This document shows positions 1 through 6,987 of a DNA stretch of 15,472 nucleotides, piece by piece (the first letter of the stretch is position 1; each line of letters opens with the position of its first letter). The DNA comes from Eubacterium limosum. GTDB lineage: Bacteria > Bacillota > Clostridia > Eubacteriales > Eubacteriaceae. The position numbers and the translations under genes are program-made. Under the pieces are notes generated by a model. It searched no databases. It was not told the DNA's origin and saw nothing but the letters and a program-made list of their open reading frames with translations. Location: positions 1-15,472 of the forward strand of contig CAUEUD010000077.1 of assembly GCA_959020865.1 (NCBI GenBank), read 5' to 3'.

Positions 1-1
1 C

Positions 2-187
2 TATTTTATGAGCGGCATCCAGATAGCTCTGTTGCTTAGTGAAGCGATAACACATGGTATAACCATACACTCCCCAAGCCTGTCCACGCGCCCAAGCAGA
101 AGAATCGGCATATCCCTGAAAGGTTCCTTTCGACTCTACCTCACCGCTATCTGCCAGATAGCTCACCACATGGTAGGAGGTCATGTC
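2..187 (-). CDS. GH88-type unsaturated glucuronyl hydrolase, internal fragment
   Basis: The minus strand is open for 62 codons and reads as an internal piece of glycoside hydrolase family 88, whose members hydrolyse the unsaturated uronic acid from oligosaccharides released by polysaccharide lyases. Visible family wording, in order: SYHVVSY, then a GEVE stretch, then QGYADSSAWARGQAW, then VYGYTMCYRFT and a YLDAAHKI helix. The W-A-R-G-Q-A-W block is highly diagnostic for this (alpha/alpha)6-barrel family. Both ends are missing: the fragment runs off the left edge and stops abruptly where yebC sequence begins. There is no start codon, ribosome binding site or stop. GH88 enzymes are common in gut Bacteroidota polysaccharide utilisation loci, so foreign origin is likely, but that attribution is inference. 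The plus-strand frame opposite it is open by chance and is not a gene. Confidence 0.85.
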
Positions 188-196
188 CTCCCAAAG
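185..196. other. chimeric junction between GH88 fragment and yebC
   Basis: To the left, GH88 coding sense on the minus strand is recognisable up to about position 187. To the right, YebC coding sense on the plus strand is recognisable from about 194 (K-A-K-A-A-N-M-P). The two families share no homology and lie in opposite orientation. The YebC N-terminus (usually MSGHSKW followed by a Lys-rich segment) is absent. An imperfect inverted repeat, GGAGG (176-180) and CCTCC (187-191) with a 6-base spacer, sits at the boundary. An assembly chimera near a contig end is the simplest explanation; a real rearrangement is the alternative. Confidence 0.8.
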
Positions 197-757
197 GCAA
201 AAGCTGCCAACATGCCGAATGATAACATTGACCGCGCCATTAAAAAGGGTGCCGGTGAGCTTCAGGGCGCTGTGTATGAAGAAATTACCTATGAAGGCTA
301 CGGCCCATCAGGGGTTGCGGTTATTGTGCAGTGTCTGACTGACAATAAAAACAGAACCGCGGGCGATGTGCGCCACGCTTTTGATAAAAACGGCGGAAAC
401 CTTGGAACCAGCGGCTGTGTAAGCTTTATGTTTACCAAAAAAGGCCGTATCATGATCGAAAAGAGCGACGCCATCGACGAGGATGAACTGATGATGGTTG
501 CCCTGGACGCAGGTGCGGAGGATATGGAAACTTCAGATGAAGGTTACGAAATCTCCACCACCCCAGAGGATTTCGCGGCGGTTATGGACGCCCTGAGAGA
601 TAACGGCATCGAGGTGTTATCCGGTGAGGTTGCCATGATCCCATCTACCGAAACCTCATTAAGCGAAGAGGACGCCAAAAAAATGGAAAAAATGCTGGAT
701 ATGTTTGACGATAACGATGATATCCAGGAAGTATGGCACAACTGGAACGAAGAATAA
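194..757 (+). CDS. yebC: YebC/PmpR family protein, 5' end missing
   Basis: YebC/TACO1-family proteins were first described as transcriptional regulators; more recent work links them to relief of ribosome stalling on proline-rich stretches. The 187 visible codons (plus stop) carry the family core: KAKAANMPNDNIDRAIKKG, then YEGYGPSGVAVIVQCLTDNKNRT, then HAFDKNGGNLG and SCVSFMF-like wording, an acidic middle domain and the C-terminal EDAKKMEKMLDMFDD helix. The family is usually about 240-250 residues, so about 55 N-terminal residues are gone, replaced by antisense GH88 sequence. An ATG at position 8 opens a 249-codon frame whose length looks normal for YebC, but its first ~60 residues are unrelated, so it should not be taken as the start. 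The true start lies outside this window. The small membrane-protein gene follows 36 bases downstream. Confidence 0.9.
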   Translation, partial: KAKAANMPNDNIDRAIKKGAGELQGAVYEEITYEGYGPSGVAVIVQCLTDNKNRTAGDVRHAFDKNGGNLGTSGCVSFMFTKKGRIMIEKSDAIDEDELMMVALDAGAEDMETSDEGYEISTTPEDFAAVMDALRDNGIEVLSGEVAMIPSTETSLSEEDAKKMEKMLDMFDDNDDIQEVWHNWNEE

Positions 758-793
758 GAATAAATACCCGCGGGCCGATTTGGAGGTACCCAG

Positions 794-1165
794 ATGAGTA
801 AAAAGAAAAAAAAGCCGGTAAAAGAGCCAAAGGTTAAAAAACAGGGGAAGGGTAAGGACTTTCTGGTCTTTATTATCATTGCTTTCGTCATGGTCTTTTT
901 AACCTCATCCTTTATTGTGGAGGATGTCTATAATTATGCAGACCGTATTGTCATGACACCGGAAGGTGTGAAGGAAGTATACGCGGCCAGTATAGGCCAG
1001 TCAACCTTTGTGGAAGAAGTGAAGGAAAAAAACAATTCGAGCACGACCACACAGAAAACACAGCCGACAGCAGCGCCAACGGTAACGCCGGAGCCGACTC
1101 CAGCAGCGACGCCGGAGGCCACCCCGGAGGAAAATCCGACGCCGACCCCGGCAGAGAACGAGTAA
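794..1165 (+). CDS. small single-span membrane protein with Pro/Thr-rich tail
   Basis: I do not recognise a family. The 123-residue product starts with a Lys-rich cytoplasmic stretch (residues 1-22), then one hydrophobic helix (about 23-42, FLVFIIIAFVMVFLTSSFIV). A short region around YNYADRIVMTPEGVKEVYAA follows, and the last ~45 residues are a low-complexity tail rich in Thr, Pro, Ala and Glu with TPEPTP-like repeats. By the positive-inside rule the tail should lie outside the membrane, probably as a flexible spacer through the cell wall. The start is well supported: GGAGG at 782-786 precedes the ATG by 7 bases. The gene lies 36 bases after yebC in the same direction and ends just before a strong terminator, so the two are probably cotranscribed. 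The lack of repeats in the first 75 residues suggests that part carries whatever conserved function exists. Confidence 0.75.
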   Translation: MSKKKKKPVKEPKVKKQGKGKDFLVFIIIAFVMVFLTSSFIVEDVYNYADRIVMTPEGVKEVYAASIGQSTFVEEVKEKNNSSTTTQKTQPTAAPTVTPEPTPAATPEATPEENPTPTPAENE

Positions 1166-1185
1166 AAATAAAGGTTATTTAAGAG

Positions 1186-1217
1186 AAGTAAGGACTTTCA
1201 CCGGTTCTTACTTTTTT
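1186..1217 (+). terminator. intrinsic terminator after the yebC/membrane-protein unit
   Basis: The arms AAGTAAGGAC (1186-1195) and GTTCTTACTT (1204-1213) pair over 10 bp with one G-U pair around an 8-base loop, and T's run from 1212 to 1217. It ends the upstream unit and separates it from the nnrE/nnrD promoter just downstream. Confidence 0.88.
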
Positions 1218-1221
1218 ATGC

Positions 1222-1249
1222 TTTACAAGACGTTAAAGTCTGATATAAT
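1222..1249 (+). promoter_or_regulatory. sigma-A type promoter for nnrE/nnrD-miaB-mutSL-miaA
   Basis: A -35 box TTTACA (1222-1227, five of six to TTGACA) is followed 16 bases later by a perfect TATAAT (1244-1249) with an upstream TG (1241-1242), making an extended -10. Transcription should start near 1256, giving a leader of about 100 bases before the ATG at 1360. It is the only strong promoter seen ahead of the five-gene run that ends with miaA. Confidence 0.8.
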
Positions 1250-1359
1250 CTAATCATCTTAAGATATAAAGACGCCCGGCCCTTATGAAAAAACGCTTTT
1301 TGCGCGTACTGCATTTACAGCTTACAGGCCGGAGGATCGATAAAGAAAAGAGGACTAAA

Positions 1360-2856
1360 ATGAAGGTGGTAACGCCACAGGAAATGGCACAAATGGACCA
1401 GAAAACAATTGCTTCCGGTATCAGTGGAATTGATTTGATGGAAAAAGCCGGTACCGAGTGTACCCGGGTGATTGAAAGCGCGCTGAAGGAGGGTATGCAG
1501 ATCTGCGTGATCTGCGGTCCAGGCAATAACGGCGGCGATGGTCAGGTCATTGCCCGACAGCTCAGCGAAAAGGGCTTTTCGGTTCAGGTGTTCTTCACCG
1601 AGCCGGCGGATAAGATGTCTCCAGACAGCCAGACCAACTACAGCCGTCTTCAGGAGACCAGCACAGCCGTCCAGTTTTTGTCGCATGAGGCTGGCCTTGA
1701 AGGCTTTGAGGCCTCGCTGGCCAAAGCCGATCTGGTGGTGGACGCTGTTTTTGGAACAGGGCTTAAGGACCGCCCGCTGGGAGAATGGTACGAAAAGCTG
1801 CTGAACGCCGTTAACGCGTGTGGAAAACGCATTGTCGCCATCGATATTCCTTCCGGCCTGCGGGGGGATAACGGGCTGACACTGGAGGCCGCCGTGGAGG
1901 CAGATCAGACCATTATTATCCAGAACTATAAGGTGGGCTGTCTGCTGAACGACGGTCCGGACTGTGTGGGCGAGCCGGTGCTTGTGGACATCGGAATTGA
2001 CGAAAACTGCATCGAAAACAACAAATATTTTGTGCAGAAGCAAAACCTGCTCTGTCCGGTAAAGCGTAAAAAGAATTCCCATAAATACGATTATGGCTCA
2101 GTGGTGATTATCGCAGGCTCAAAAGGGATGATTGGTGCGGGCCTTTTGGCCACCGAAGGCGCCCTGAAGAGCGGCGCGGGCCTGGTTACCAGCTATGTGC
2201 CGCTGGAGGTTTATCTGCCCGTGGCGGCACGCTCCCCGGTTGAGGTCATGATCAAAACCTACGACTGTAATATTACCGGGGAGGATATTGAGCACGACCG
2301 CAAAAAAGTGGTGCTTATCGGGCCGGGAATTGGCCGCAAAAAGAATTACAGCATTATTTTAAACGACCTGCTGTGCAATACCACAGTCCCGGTAGTCATC
2401 GATGCCGACGGGCTTTTCCATCTGTCCAGAAATCTGGACGTACTCAAAGAGTCCAAAACACCGGTGATCCTGACGCCCCATTTTGGCGAATTTTCGACGC
2501 TTACCGGCGTAGACCGTGAGGACATTCTGGAAGACCCCATTGGCTATGGCCGCCGTTTTGCAGAGGAATACCAGGTAGTGCTGGTGCTTAAGGGCTACAG
2601 AACCATGATATTCAGCCCAGAGGGCGAGGTCTTTTTTAATTCAACCAGCAACCCGGGAATGGCGACCGCCGGTTCCGGCGATGTGCTGGCCGGGATGATC
2701 GCAGGCTTTGCGGGACAGAGCGTGGACCTGCTTGAGGCGGCGAAAGCCGGCGTTTTTTACCACGGCGCCGCTGGCGATTACTACGCTGAGCATTATGGTG
2801 AAAGCACCCTGACAGCGAGAAATATCATTGATTCATTTAAATATGTACTCAATTAG
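1360..2856 (+). CDS. nnrD: bifunctional NAD(P)HX epimerase / ADP-dependent NAD(P)HX dehydratase
   Basis: This is a fused metabolite-repair enzyme (NnrE epimerase plus NnrD dehydratase) that returns hydrated, inactive NADHX and NADPHX to NAD(P)H in the cytoplasm. The N-terminal YjeF_N/epimerase half (about residues 1-210) has the GPGNNGGDG motif at 53-61. The C-terminal ribokinase-like half (about 235-498) has YDYGSVVIIAGS, GPGIGR, IDADGL (Asp350), LTPHFGEF (371-378) and NPGMATAGSGD (431-441, with the catalytic-type GSGD). The product is 498 residues, normal for the fusion. I chose ATG 1360 because AAGAGGA sits about 5 bases upstream and the protein then begins MKVVTPQEM, typical of the family. 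An in-frame ATG at 1285 would add 25 basic residues, has no ribosome binding site and falls in the leader. The stop overlaps the miaB ribosome binding site, so translation is probably coupled. Confidence 0.93.
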   Translation: MKVVTPQEMAQMDQKTIASGISGIDLMEKAGTECTRVIESALKEGMQICVICGPGNNGGDGQVIARQLSEKGFSVQVFFTEPADKMSPDSQTNYSRLQETSTAVQFLSHEAGLEGFEASLAKADLVVDAVFGTGLKDRPLGEWYEKLLNAVNACGKRIVAIDIPSGLRGDNGLTLEAAVEADQTIIIQNYKVGCLLNDGPDCVGEPVLVDIGIDENCIENNKYFVQKQNLLCPVKRKKNSHKYDYGSVVIIAGSKGMIGAGLLATEGALKSGAGLVTSYVPLEVYLPVAARSPVEVMIKTYDCNITGEDIEHDRKKVVLIGPGIGRKKNYSIILNDLLCNTTVPVVIDADGLFHLSRNLDVLKESKTPVILTPHFGEFSTLTGVDREDILEDPIGYGRRFAEEYQVVLVLKGYRTMIFSPEGEVFFNSTSNPGMATAGSGDVLAGMIAGFAGQSVDLLEAAKAGVFYHGAAGDYYAEHYGESTLTARNIIDSFKYVLN

Positions 2857-2864
2857 GAGGGTTA

Positions 2865-4193
2865 ATGAATAAGACATATAAAATAATGACTTTTGGCTGC
2901 CAGATGAACGAAAATGATTCTGAAAAGATTTCTGGTCTGCTGAAAAATATGGGTTACACGCCCGAGGAAGATGTCCATAAGGCAGGAGTCGTTATCCTGA
3001 ACACCTGCAGCGTGCGTGAAAACGCGGACGTGCGCGTGTTTGGAAATCTGGGCACCTTTAAATCCGTCAAAAAAGTAAATCCTGATCTTGTGCTGGCAGT
3101 GTGCGGCTGTATGATGCAGCAGCCTGAGATCGTTAAAAAAATAAAAGAAAAATATCCCCAGGTCGATCTGGTTTTCGGGACACACAATATTCACCAGTTT
3201 CCACAGATGTTGGGAAATTATCTGCAAAGAGGCGAACGGATTTTTGAAATCTGGGACGACAGCCATGAGATTATTGAGGATCTGCCAGTGGACCGGAAAT
3301 ACCCTTTTAAAAGCTTTGTGACCATTATGAACGGGTGCAATAATTTCTGCACCTACTGTATCGTCCCTTATACCAGAGGCCGTGAGGTCAGCCGCCAGCC
3401 GGAAAAGATCATCGAAGAGGTGACCCGCCTGGCCGATGAGGGTTGTCTTGAGGTCACACTTTTAGGACAGAATGTAAACTCTTACGGTAACGATCTGAAA
3501 ACAGGTTACCATTTTGCCGACCTGCTCAGAGATTTGAATCAAATCGAGAAAATTAAGCGCATCCGTTTTATGACCTCGCATCCAAAGGATCTGACCGACG
3601 AGGTCATTGAGGCCATCGCCCAGTGTGACAAGGTCTGTCCGGCGATCCACCTGGCCATCCAGTCCGGGAGCACCCGGGTATTAAAGGCCATGAACCGCCG
3701 CTATACCAAGGAACAGATCATTGATCTGGTGGACCGGGTACGGAGCAGAATACCAGATGTGGCCATCACAACCGATATTATCGTGGGCTTTCCGGGGGAA
3801 ACCGAGGAGGATTTTCAGGATACGCTGGAGGTGATGCGGGCCTGTAAATTCGACTCCGCCTTTTCTTTCATCTATTCCATAAGAACCGGCACCCCGGCCG
3901 CCACCATGGAGAACCAGATTCCGGATGAAATCAAACATGACCGGCTAAACCGTCTGCTGGACGTCCTGCGGGATATCAGTTTTGGCCTCAACAGTAAATA
4001 CGAGGGCAGAGTGCTCCCCGTACTGGTGGAAGAACCCAGCAAAAACAACAGCGACCGCCTCAGCGGCCGCACCGAAACCGGTAAGCTGGTCAATTTTGAG
4101 GGGAGCTTTGAAAACATCGGAAAGATCGTAAACGTAAAAATTACCAAAGCCGGCAGCTTCAGCCTGACCGGAAAAGAAATAGTTGATAGTTGA
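2865..4193 (+). CDS. miaB: tRNA-2-methylthio-N6-dimethylallyladenosine synthase MiaB
   Basis: MiaB is a radical-SAM methylthiotransferase that converts i6A37 to ms2i6A37 in tRNAs reading UNN codons, using two [4Fe-4S] clusters. The N-terminal methylthiotransferase domain carries the three cluster cysteines Cys12 (TFGCQMNENDSE), Cys48 (NTCSVRENA) and Cys82 (CGCMMQQ). The radical-SAM cluster motif CNNFCTYC gives Cys158, Cys162 and Cys165, followed by IVPYTRGRE. The last ~65 residues match the TRAM tRNA-binding domain. The length of 442 residues is typical. ATG 2865 follows AGGAGG (2855-2860), which overlaps the stop of the preceding gene. The final residues V-D-S and the TGA stop are encoded by the inverted-repeat element that begins at 4181, so the original C-terminus may have been slightly different. 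MiaA, which makes its substrate, is encoded three genes downstream. Confidence 0.96.
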   Translation: MNKTYKIMTFGCQMNENDSEKISGLLKNMGYTPEEDVHKAGVVILNTCSVRENADVRVFGNLGTFKSVKKVNPDLVLAVCGCMMQQPEIVKKIKEKYPQVDLVFGTHNIHQFPQMLGNYLQRGERIFEIWDDSHEIIEDLPVDRKYPFKSFVTIMNGCNNFCTYCIVPYTRGREVSRQPEKIIEEVTRLADEGCLEVTLLGQNVNSYGNDLKTGYHFADLLRDLNQIEKIKRIRFMTSHPKDLTDEVIEAIAQCDKVCPAIHLAIQSGSTRVLKAMNRRYTKEQIIDLVDRVRSRIPDVAITTDIIVGFPGETEEDFQDTLEVMRACKFDSAFSFIYSIRTGTPAATMENQIPDEIKHDRLNRLLDVLRDISFGLNSKYEGRVLPVLVEEPSKNNSDRLSGRTETGKLVNFEGSFENIGKIVNVKITKAGSFSLTGKEIVDS

Positions 4194-4306
4194 TAGTGAA
4201 TAGTGGATAGTTTTGGTGCAAATTTGCGGATGCAAATTTGATTTAAATCGAATCCGTTAACGGATTCGTACCAGAACTATCAACTAAAAACTATCAACTT
4301 TCAACT
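4181..4306. repeat. 126-bp inverted-repeat element with 7-bp iterated arms
   Basis: The left arm (4181-4212) and the reverse complement of the right arm (4275-4306) match at 27 of 32 positions, and similarity extends a few bases inward (TTGGT against the reverse complement of ACCAG). Each arm is four 7-bp units plus a partial one. The left reads AGTTGAT, AGTTGAT, AGTGAAT, AGTGGAT; the right, reverse complemented, reads AGTTGAA, AGTTGAT, AGTTTTT, AGTTGAT. The core holds the palindromes GCAAATTTGC (4218-4227), GATTTAAATC (4240-4249) and a perfect 20-bp one (4249-4268). TGCAAATTTG also occurs twice as a direct repeat (4217-4226, 4231-4240). It has no coding capacity and resembles a MITE-like or REP-like dispersed element. 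A target duplication is not clear; GAAAT to the left and GAAT to the right is the only weak candidate. Confidence 0.8.
4249..4268. repeat. perfect 20-bp palindrome in the core of the repeat element
   Basis: CGAATCCGTTAACGGATTCG equals its own reverse complement. It overlaps GATTTAAATC by one base and lies near the centre of the 126-bp element. No T-run follows, so it does not look like an intrinsic terminator. Confidence 0.9.
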
Positions 4307-4329
4307 GAATTTTAGAAAGGGGTGATCAT

Positions 4330-6963
4330 TTGGGCCTGACACCAATGATGCAGCAGTATTTGGAAACCCACGAGAAGGTAAAGGACGCGATTTTATTTTT
4401 TCGGCTCGGGGATTTTTATGAAATGTTTTTTGACGATGCCTTAAAGGCCTCGAAGGAGCTTGAGATCGCCTTAACCGGCAGAGACTGCGGACTGGACGAG
4501 CGCGCCCCCATGTGCGGGGTGCCCTACCACGCGGCCGAAAGCTATATTACCAAACTGGTCGAAAAAGGCTATAAGGTAGCCATCTGCGAACAGATGGAGG
4601 ACCCCTCAGTGGCAAAGGGGATCGTCAAGCGCGAGATTATCCGGGTGATCTCCCCGGGCACCATCGCTGAGGGAAAGCTGCTGGAATCAAAAAAGAATAA
4701 TTATCTGATGTCTCTGTACCAGGAAAAAAACACCATCGGCCTGGCCTATCTGGATATTTCCACCGGAGACTTTTTTGTCACGGAAATTTCAGGGAAAAAT
4801 ACGCTGGCGCTGCTGATGGATGAGGTGGGAAAAATTGGCCCATCAGAGATTTTAGTCAATCCCACGCTTTTTAAGGACACCGGGACCATTAAAACGCTGG
4901 AAGAAAAATTTGGGATTATGACCAATTTGTATCCGGCCAGATATTTTGAGTTCAAGGCTTCAGAGTCAAGGCTCAAGGAGCAGTTTGACGTTTATTCTTT
5001 GACAGCTCTGGATCTGGAGCGGCGGGAGCACAGCGTGCGGGCTGCCGGCGCACTCCTGCGCTATATTGACGAGACCCAGAAGCGGGTGCTCACGCATATT
5101 AACCATGTATCCTACTATAAGAATGATGAATACATGATTCTGGACCTGTCCACAAGACGCAACCTGGAGCTGACCGAAACCATACGCTCCGGGGAAAAGA
5201 AGGGGAGCCTGCTCTGGGTTTTGGATAAGACGGTCACCGCCATGGGCGGGCGAATGCTGCGAAGATGGCTGGAAGCGCCTCTGCTCGAAAAAAAGGCGAT
5301 TGAAGCCCGGCAGAATATGGTGGAGGAGCTGTACCGTCATCCGGGAGCCCTGAAGGATTTAAAGGGCGTTTTGGGAAAAGTATACGACCTTGAGCGTATC
5401 TGCGGGAAAATATCTTTTGGAACCTGTAACCCCAAGGATATGCTGTCGCTTAAGCAGTCTGTTTCTGCCCTGCCGCTGCTGCAGGCGTTTTTTGCCGGCA
5501 TCGACGCTCCGGTGTTCAGAAAGCGCTACGGAGAGGCCGATTTGTTAACCGATATTTATGAGCTCATCGAGACAAGCATTGACGATAACGCGCCCTTTGC
5601 CCTGAAGGATGGCAAGGTCATCAAGCGTGGCTACAATGAGGAGATTGACGGCTACCGCGAGGCGAGCGAAAAAGGGAAGGACTGGATTCGTGACCTGGAG
5701 CTTAAGGAACGGCAGCGCACAGGTATCAAATCACTGAAGGTCAAGTACAACCGTGTGTTTGGCTATTTTATTGAGATTACCAAAACCAATCTGGACCAGA
5801 CCCCCGAGGATTATATCCGTAAACAGACCCTGGCCAATGCAGAGCGCTTTTTCACTCCGGAGCTCAAGGAAATGGAAACCAAGATTCTCGGTTCAGAGGA
5901 GCGGCTGGCGCAGCTGGAATATGAGCTTTTCCAGGATGTCCGGGAAAAAATCATCGCGCAGATCGCCAGAATCCAGAAACGGGCCAGAGATGTGGCCGAA
6001 ATTGATGCCCTGTATTCTCTGGCGCAGGTTGCCATAGCGGGCAACTATGTAAAACCTGAGATCACAAACGGACCGGAGCTGGAAATCGAAAATGGCCGCC
6101 ACCCAGTGGTCGAGGAGATCATCGGCATCAATCATTTTGTGACCAACGGCTGCCACTTTGACGGCAAGGACCTCCGGATGATGCTGATCACCGGGCCGAA
6201 TATGGCCGGAAAATCCACCTATATCCGCCAGGTAGCAGTCATTGCCCTTATGGCCCAGATTGGTTCCTTTATCCCGGCAGACAGTGGAAAAATCGGTATT
6301 GTCGACCGTATTTTCACCCGTGTCGGGGCCTCTGATGATCTGGCGACCGGGCAGAGCACCTTTATGGTTGAGATGACCGAGGTCTCCAATATTCTCAAAA
6401 ACGCCACCCGGGACAGCCTGGTCATTCTGGATGAAATCGGCCGGGGGACCAGCACCTTTGACGGCATCAGCATTGCCTGGGCGGTGGTGGAATACCTCTG
6501 GGACGAGCAGATTATCGGGGCCAAAACGCTTTTTGCCACACACTATCATGAGCTCACAGAGCTCGAGCATCTGAAACCTGGCATCAAAAACTTTAGCATT
6601 GGCGTCAGGGAAACCCCGGAGGGGGTGGTCTTTTTGAGAAAGATCAAGCCCGGCAGCGCAGACCAGAGCTATGGGATCGAGGTTGCCAAGCTCGCAGGGT
6701 TCCCGCCGGCGGTTACCAACCGGGCCAGGGAAATTTTGAATATCCTGGATCAGGGTGAGGACACATACCGTGAGGGAATGATCGCGGCCGAAAAACCGTC
6801 CTTTGAGAGCGCGCAGGTAAATTTTTTCGACATGGTTCCTGCCATGTCAGAAGAAGAAAAAGCAGTGCTCAACAGTATAAAGGACCTGTCCATCAACGAG
6901 ATGACCCCAATGGAGGCCATGAATCAGCTTTACGGCCTGCAGAGCAAGCTGAAAGATAATTAA
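4330..6963 (+). CDS. mutS: DNA mismatch repair protein MutS
   Basis: MutS binds base mismatches and small loops and, on ATP binding, recruits MutL. The mismatch-reading motif GDFYEMFF is at residues 28-34 (Phe29 and Glu31 are the expected Phe-x-Glu pair). The connector, lever and clamp regions follow. The ATPase domain has Walker A GPNMAGKST (622-630), Walker B LVILDEIGRGTSTFDG (Asp701, Glu702) and the ATHYHEL segment. Near the C-terminus, QVNFF (829-833) fits a beta-clamp-binding peptide like the one known in Bacillus MutS. The length of 877 residues is normal for MutS1. TTG 4330 is chosen because AAAGGGGTGATC (4316-4327), close to the full anti-Shine-Dalgarno complement, lies just upstream and the protein then begins MGLTPMMQQY as in relatives; ATG 4345 is the fallback. 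It lies 136 bases after miaB, with the repeat element between, and 24 bases before mutL. Confidence 0.97.
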   Translation: MGLTPMMQQYLETHEKVKDAILFFRLGDFYEMFFDDALKASKELEIALTGRDCGLDERAPMCGVPYHAAESYITKLVEKGYKVAICEQMEDPSVAKGIVKREIIRVISPGTIAEGKLLESKKNNYLMSLYQEKNTIGLAYLDISTGDFFVTEISGKNTLALLMDEVGKIGPSEILVNPTLFKDTGTIKTLEEKFGIMTNLYPARYFEFKASESRLKEQFDVYSLTALDLERREHSVRAAGALLRYIDETQKRVLTHINHVSYYKNDEYMILDLSTRRNLELTETIRSGEKKGSLLWVLDKTVTAMGGRMLRRWLEAPLLEKKAIEARQNMVEELYRHPGALKDLKGVLGKVYDLERICGKISFGTCNPKDMLSLKQSVSALPLLQAFFAGIDAPVFRKRYGEADLLTDIYELIETSIDDNAPFALKDGKVIKRGYNEEIDGYREASEKGKDWIRDLELKERQRTGIKSLKVKYNRVFGYFIEITKTNLDQTPEDYIRKQTLANAERFFTPELKEMETKILGSEERLAQLEYELFQDVREKIIAQIARIQKRARDVAEIDALYSLAQVAIAGNYVKPEITNGPELEIENGRHPVVEEIIGINHFVTNGCHFDGKDLRMMLITGPNMAGKSTYIRQVAVIALMAQIGSFIPADSGKIGIVDRIFTRVGASDDLATGQSTFMVEMTEVSNILKNATRDSLVILDEIGRGTSTFDGISIAWAVVEYLWDEQIIGAKTLFATHYHELTELEHLKPGIKNFSIGVRETPEGVVFLRKIKPGSADQSYGIEVAKLAGFPPAVTNRAREILNILDQGEDTYREGMIAAEKPSFESAQVNFFDMVPAMSEEEKAVLNSIKDLSINEMTPMEAMNQLYGLQSKLKDN

Positions 6964-6987
6964 GGGCGCGCAGCCAAGAGGTGAAAC

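Noticed and set aside
8..193. Plus-strand frame forming an N-terminal extension of YebC
   Set aside because: It is exactly antisense, codon on codon, to a convincing GH88 reading and bears no resemblance to the YebC N-terminus.
1070..1160. Tandem repeat or CRISPR-like array in the small membrane protein gene
   Set aside because: The near-repeats are irregular Pro/Thr/Ala codons of a low-complexity protein tail, without fixed repeat length or spacers.
1285..1359. Upstream in-frame ATG adding 25 residues to NnrE/NnrD
   Set aside because: No ribosome binding site precedes it, and the family normally begins MKVVTPQEM-like, which fits ATG 1360 with AAGAGGA before it.
4215..4274. Intrinsic terminator between miaB and mutS
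   Set aside because: The palindromes are strong but no T-run follows any of them, and the structure belongs to the inverted-repeat element.
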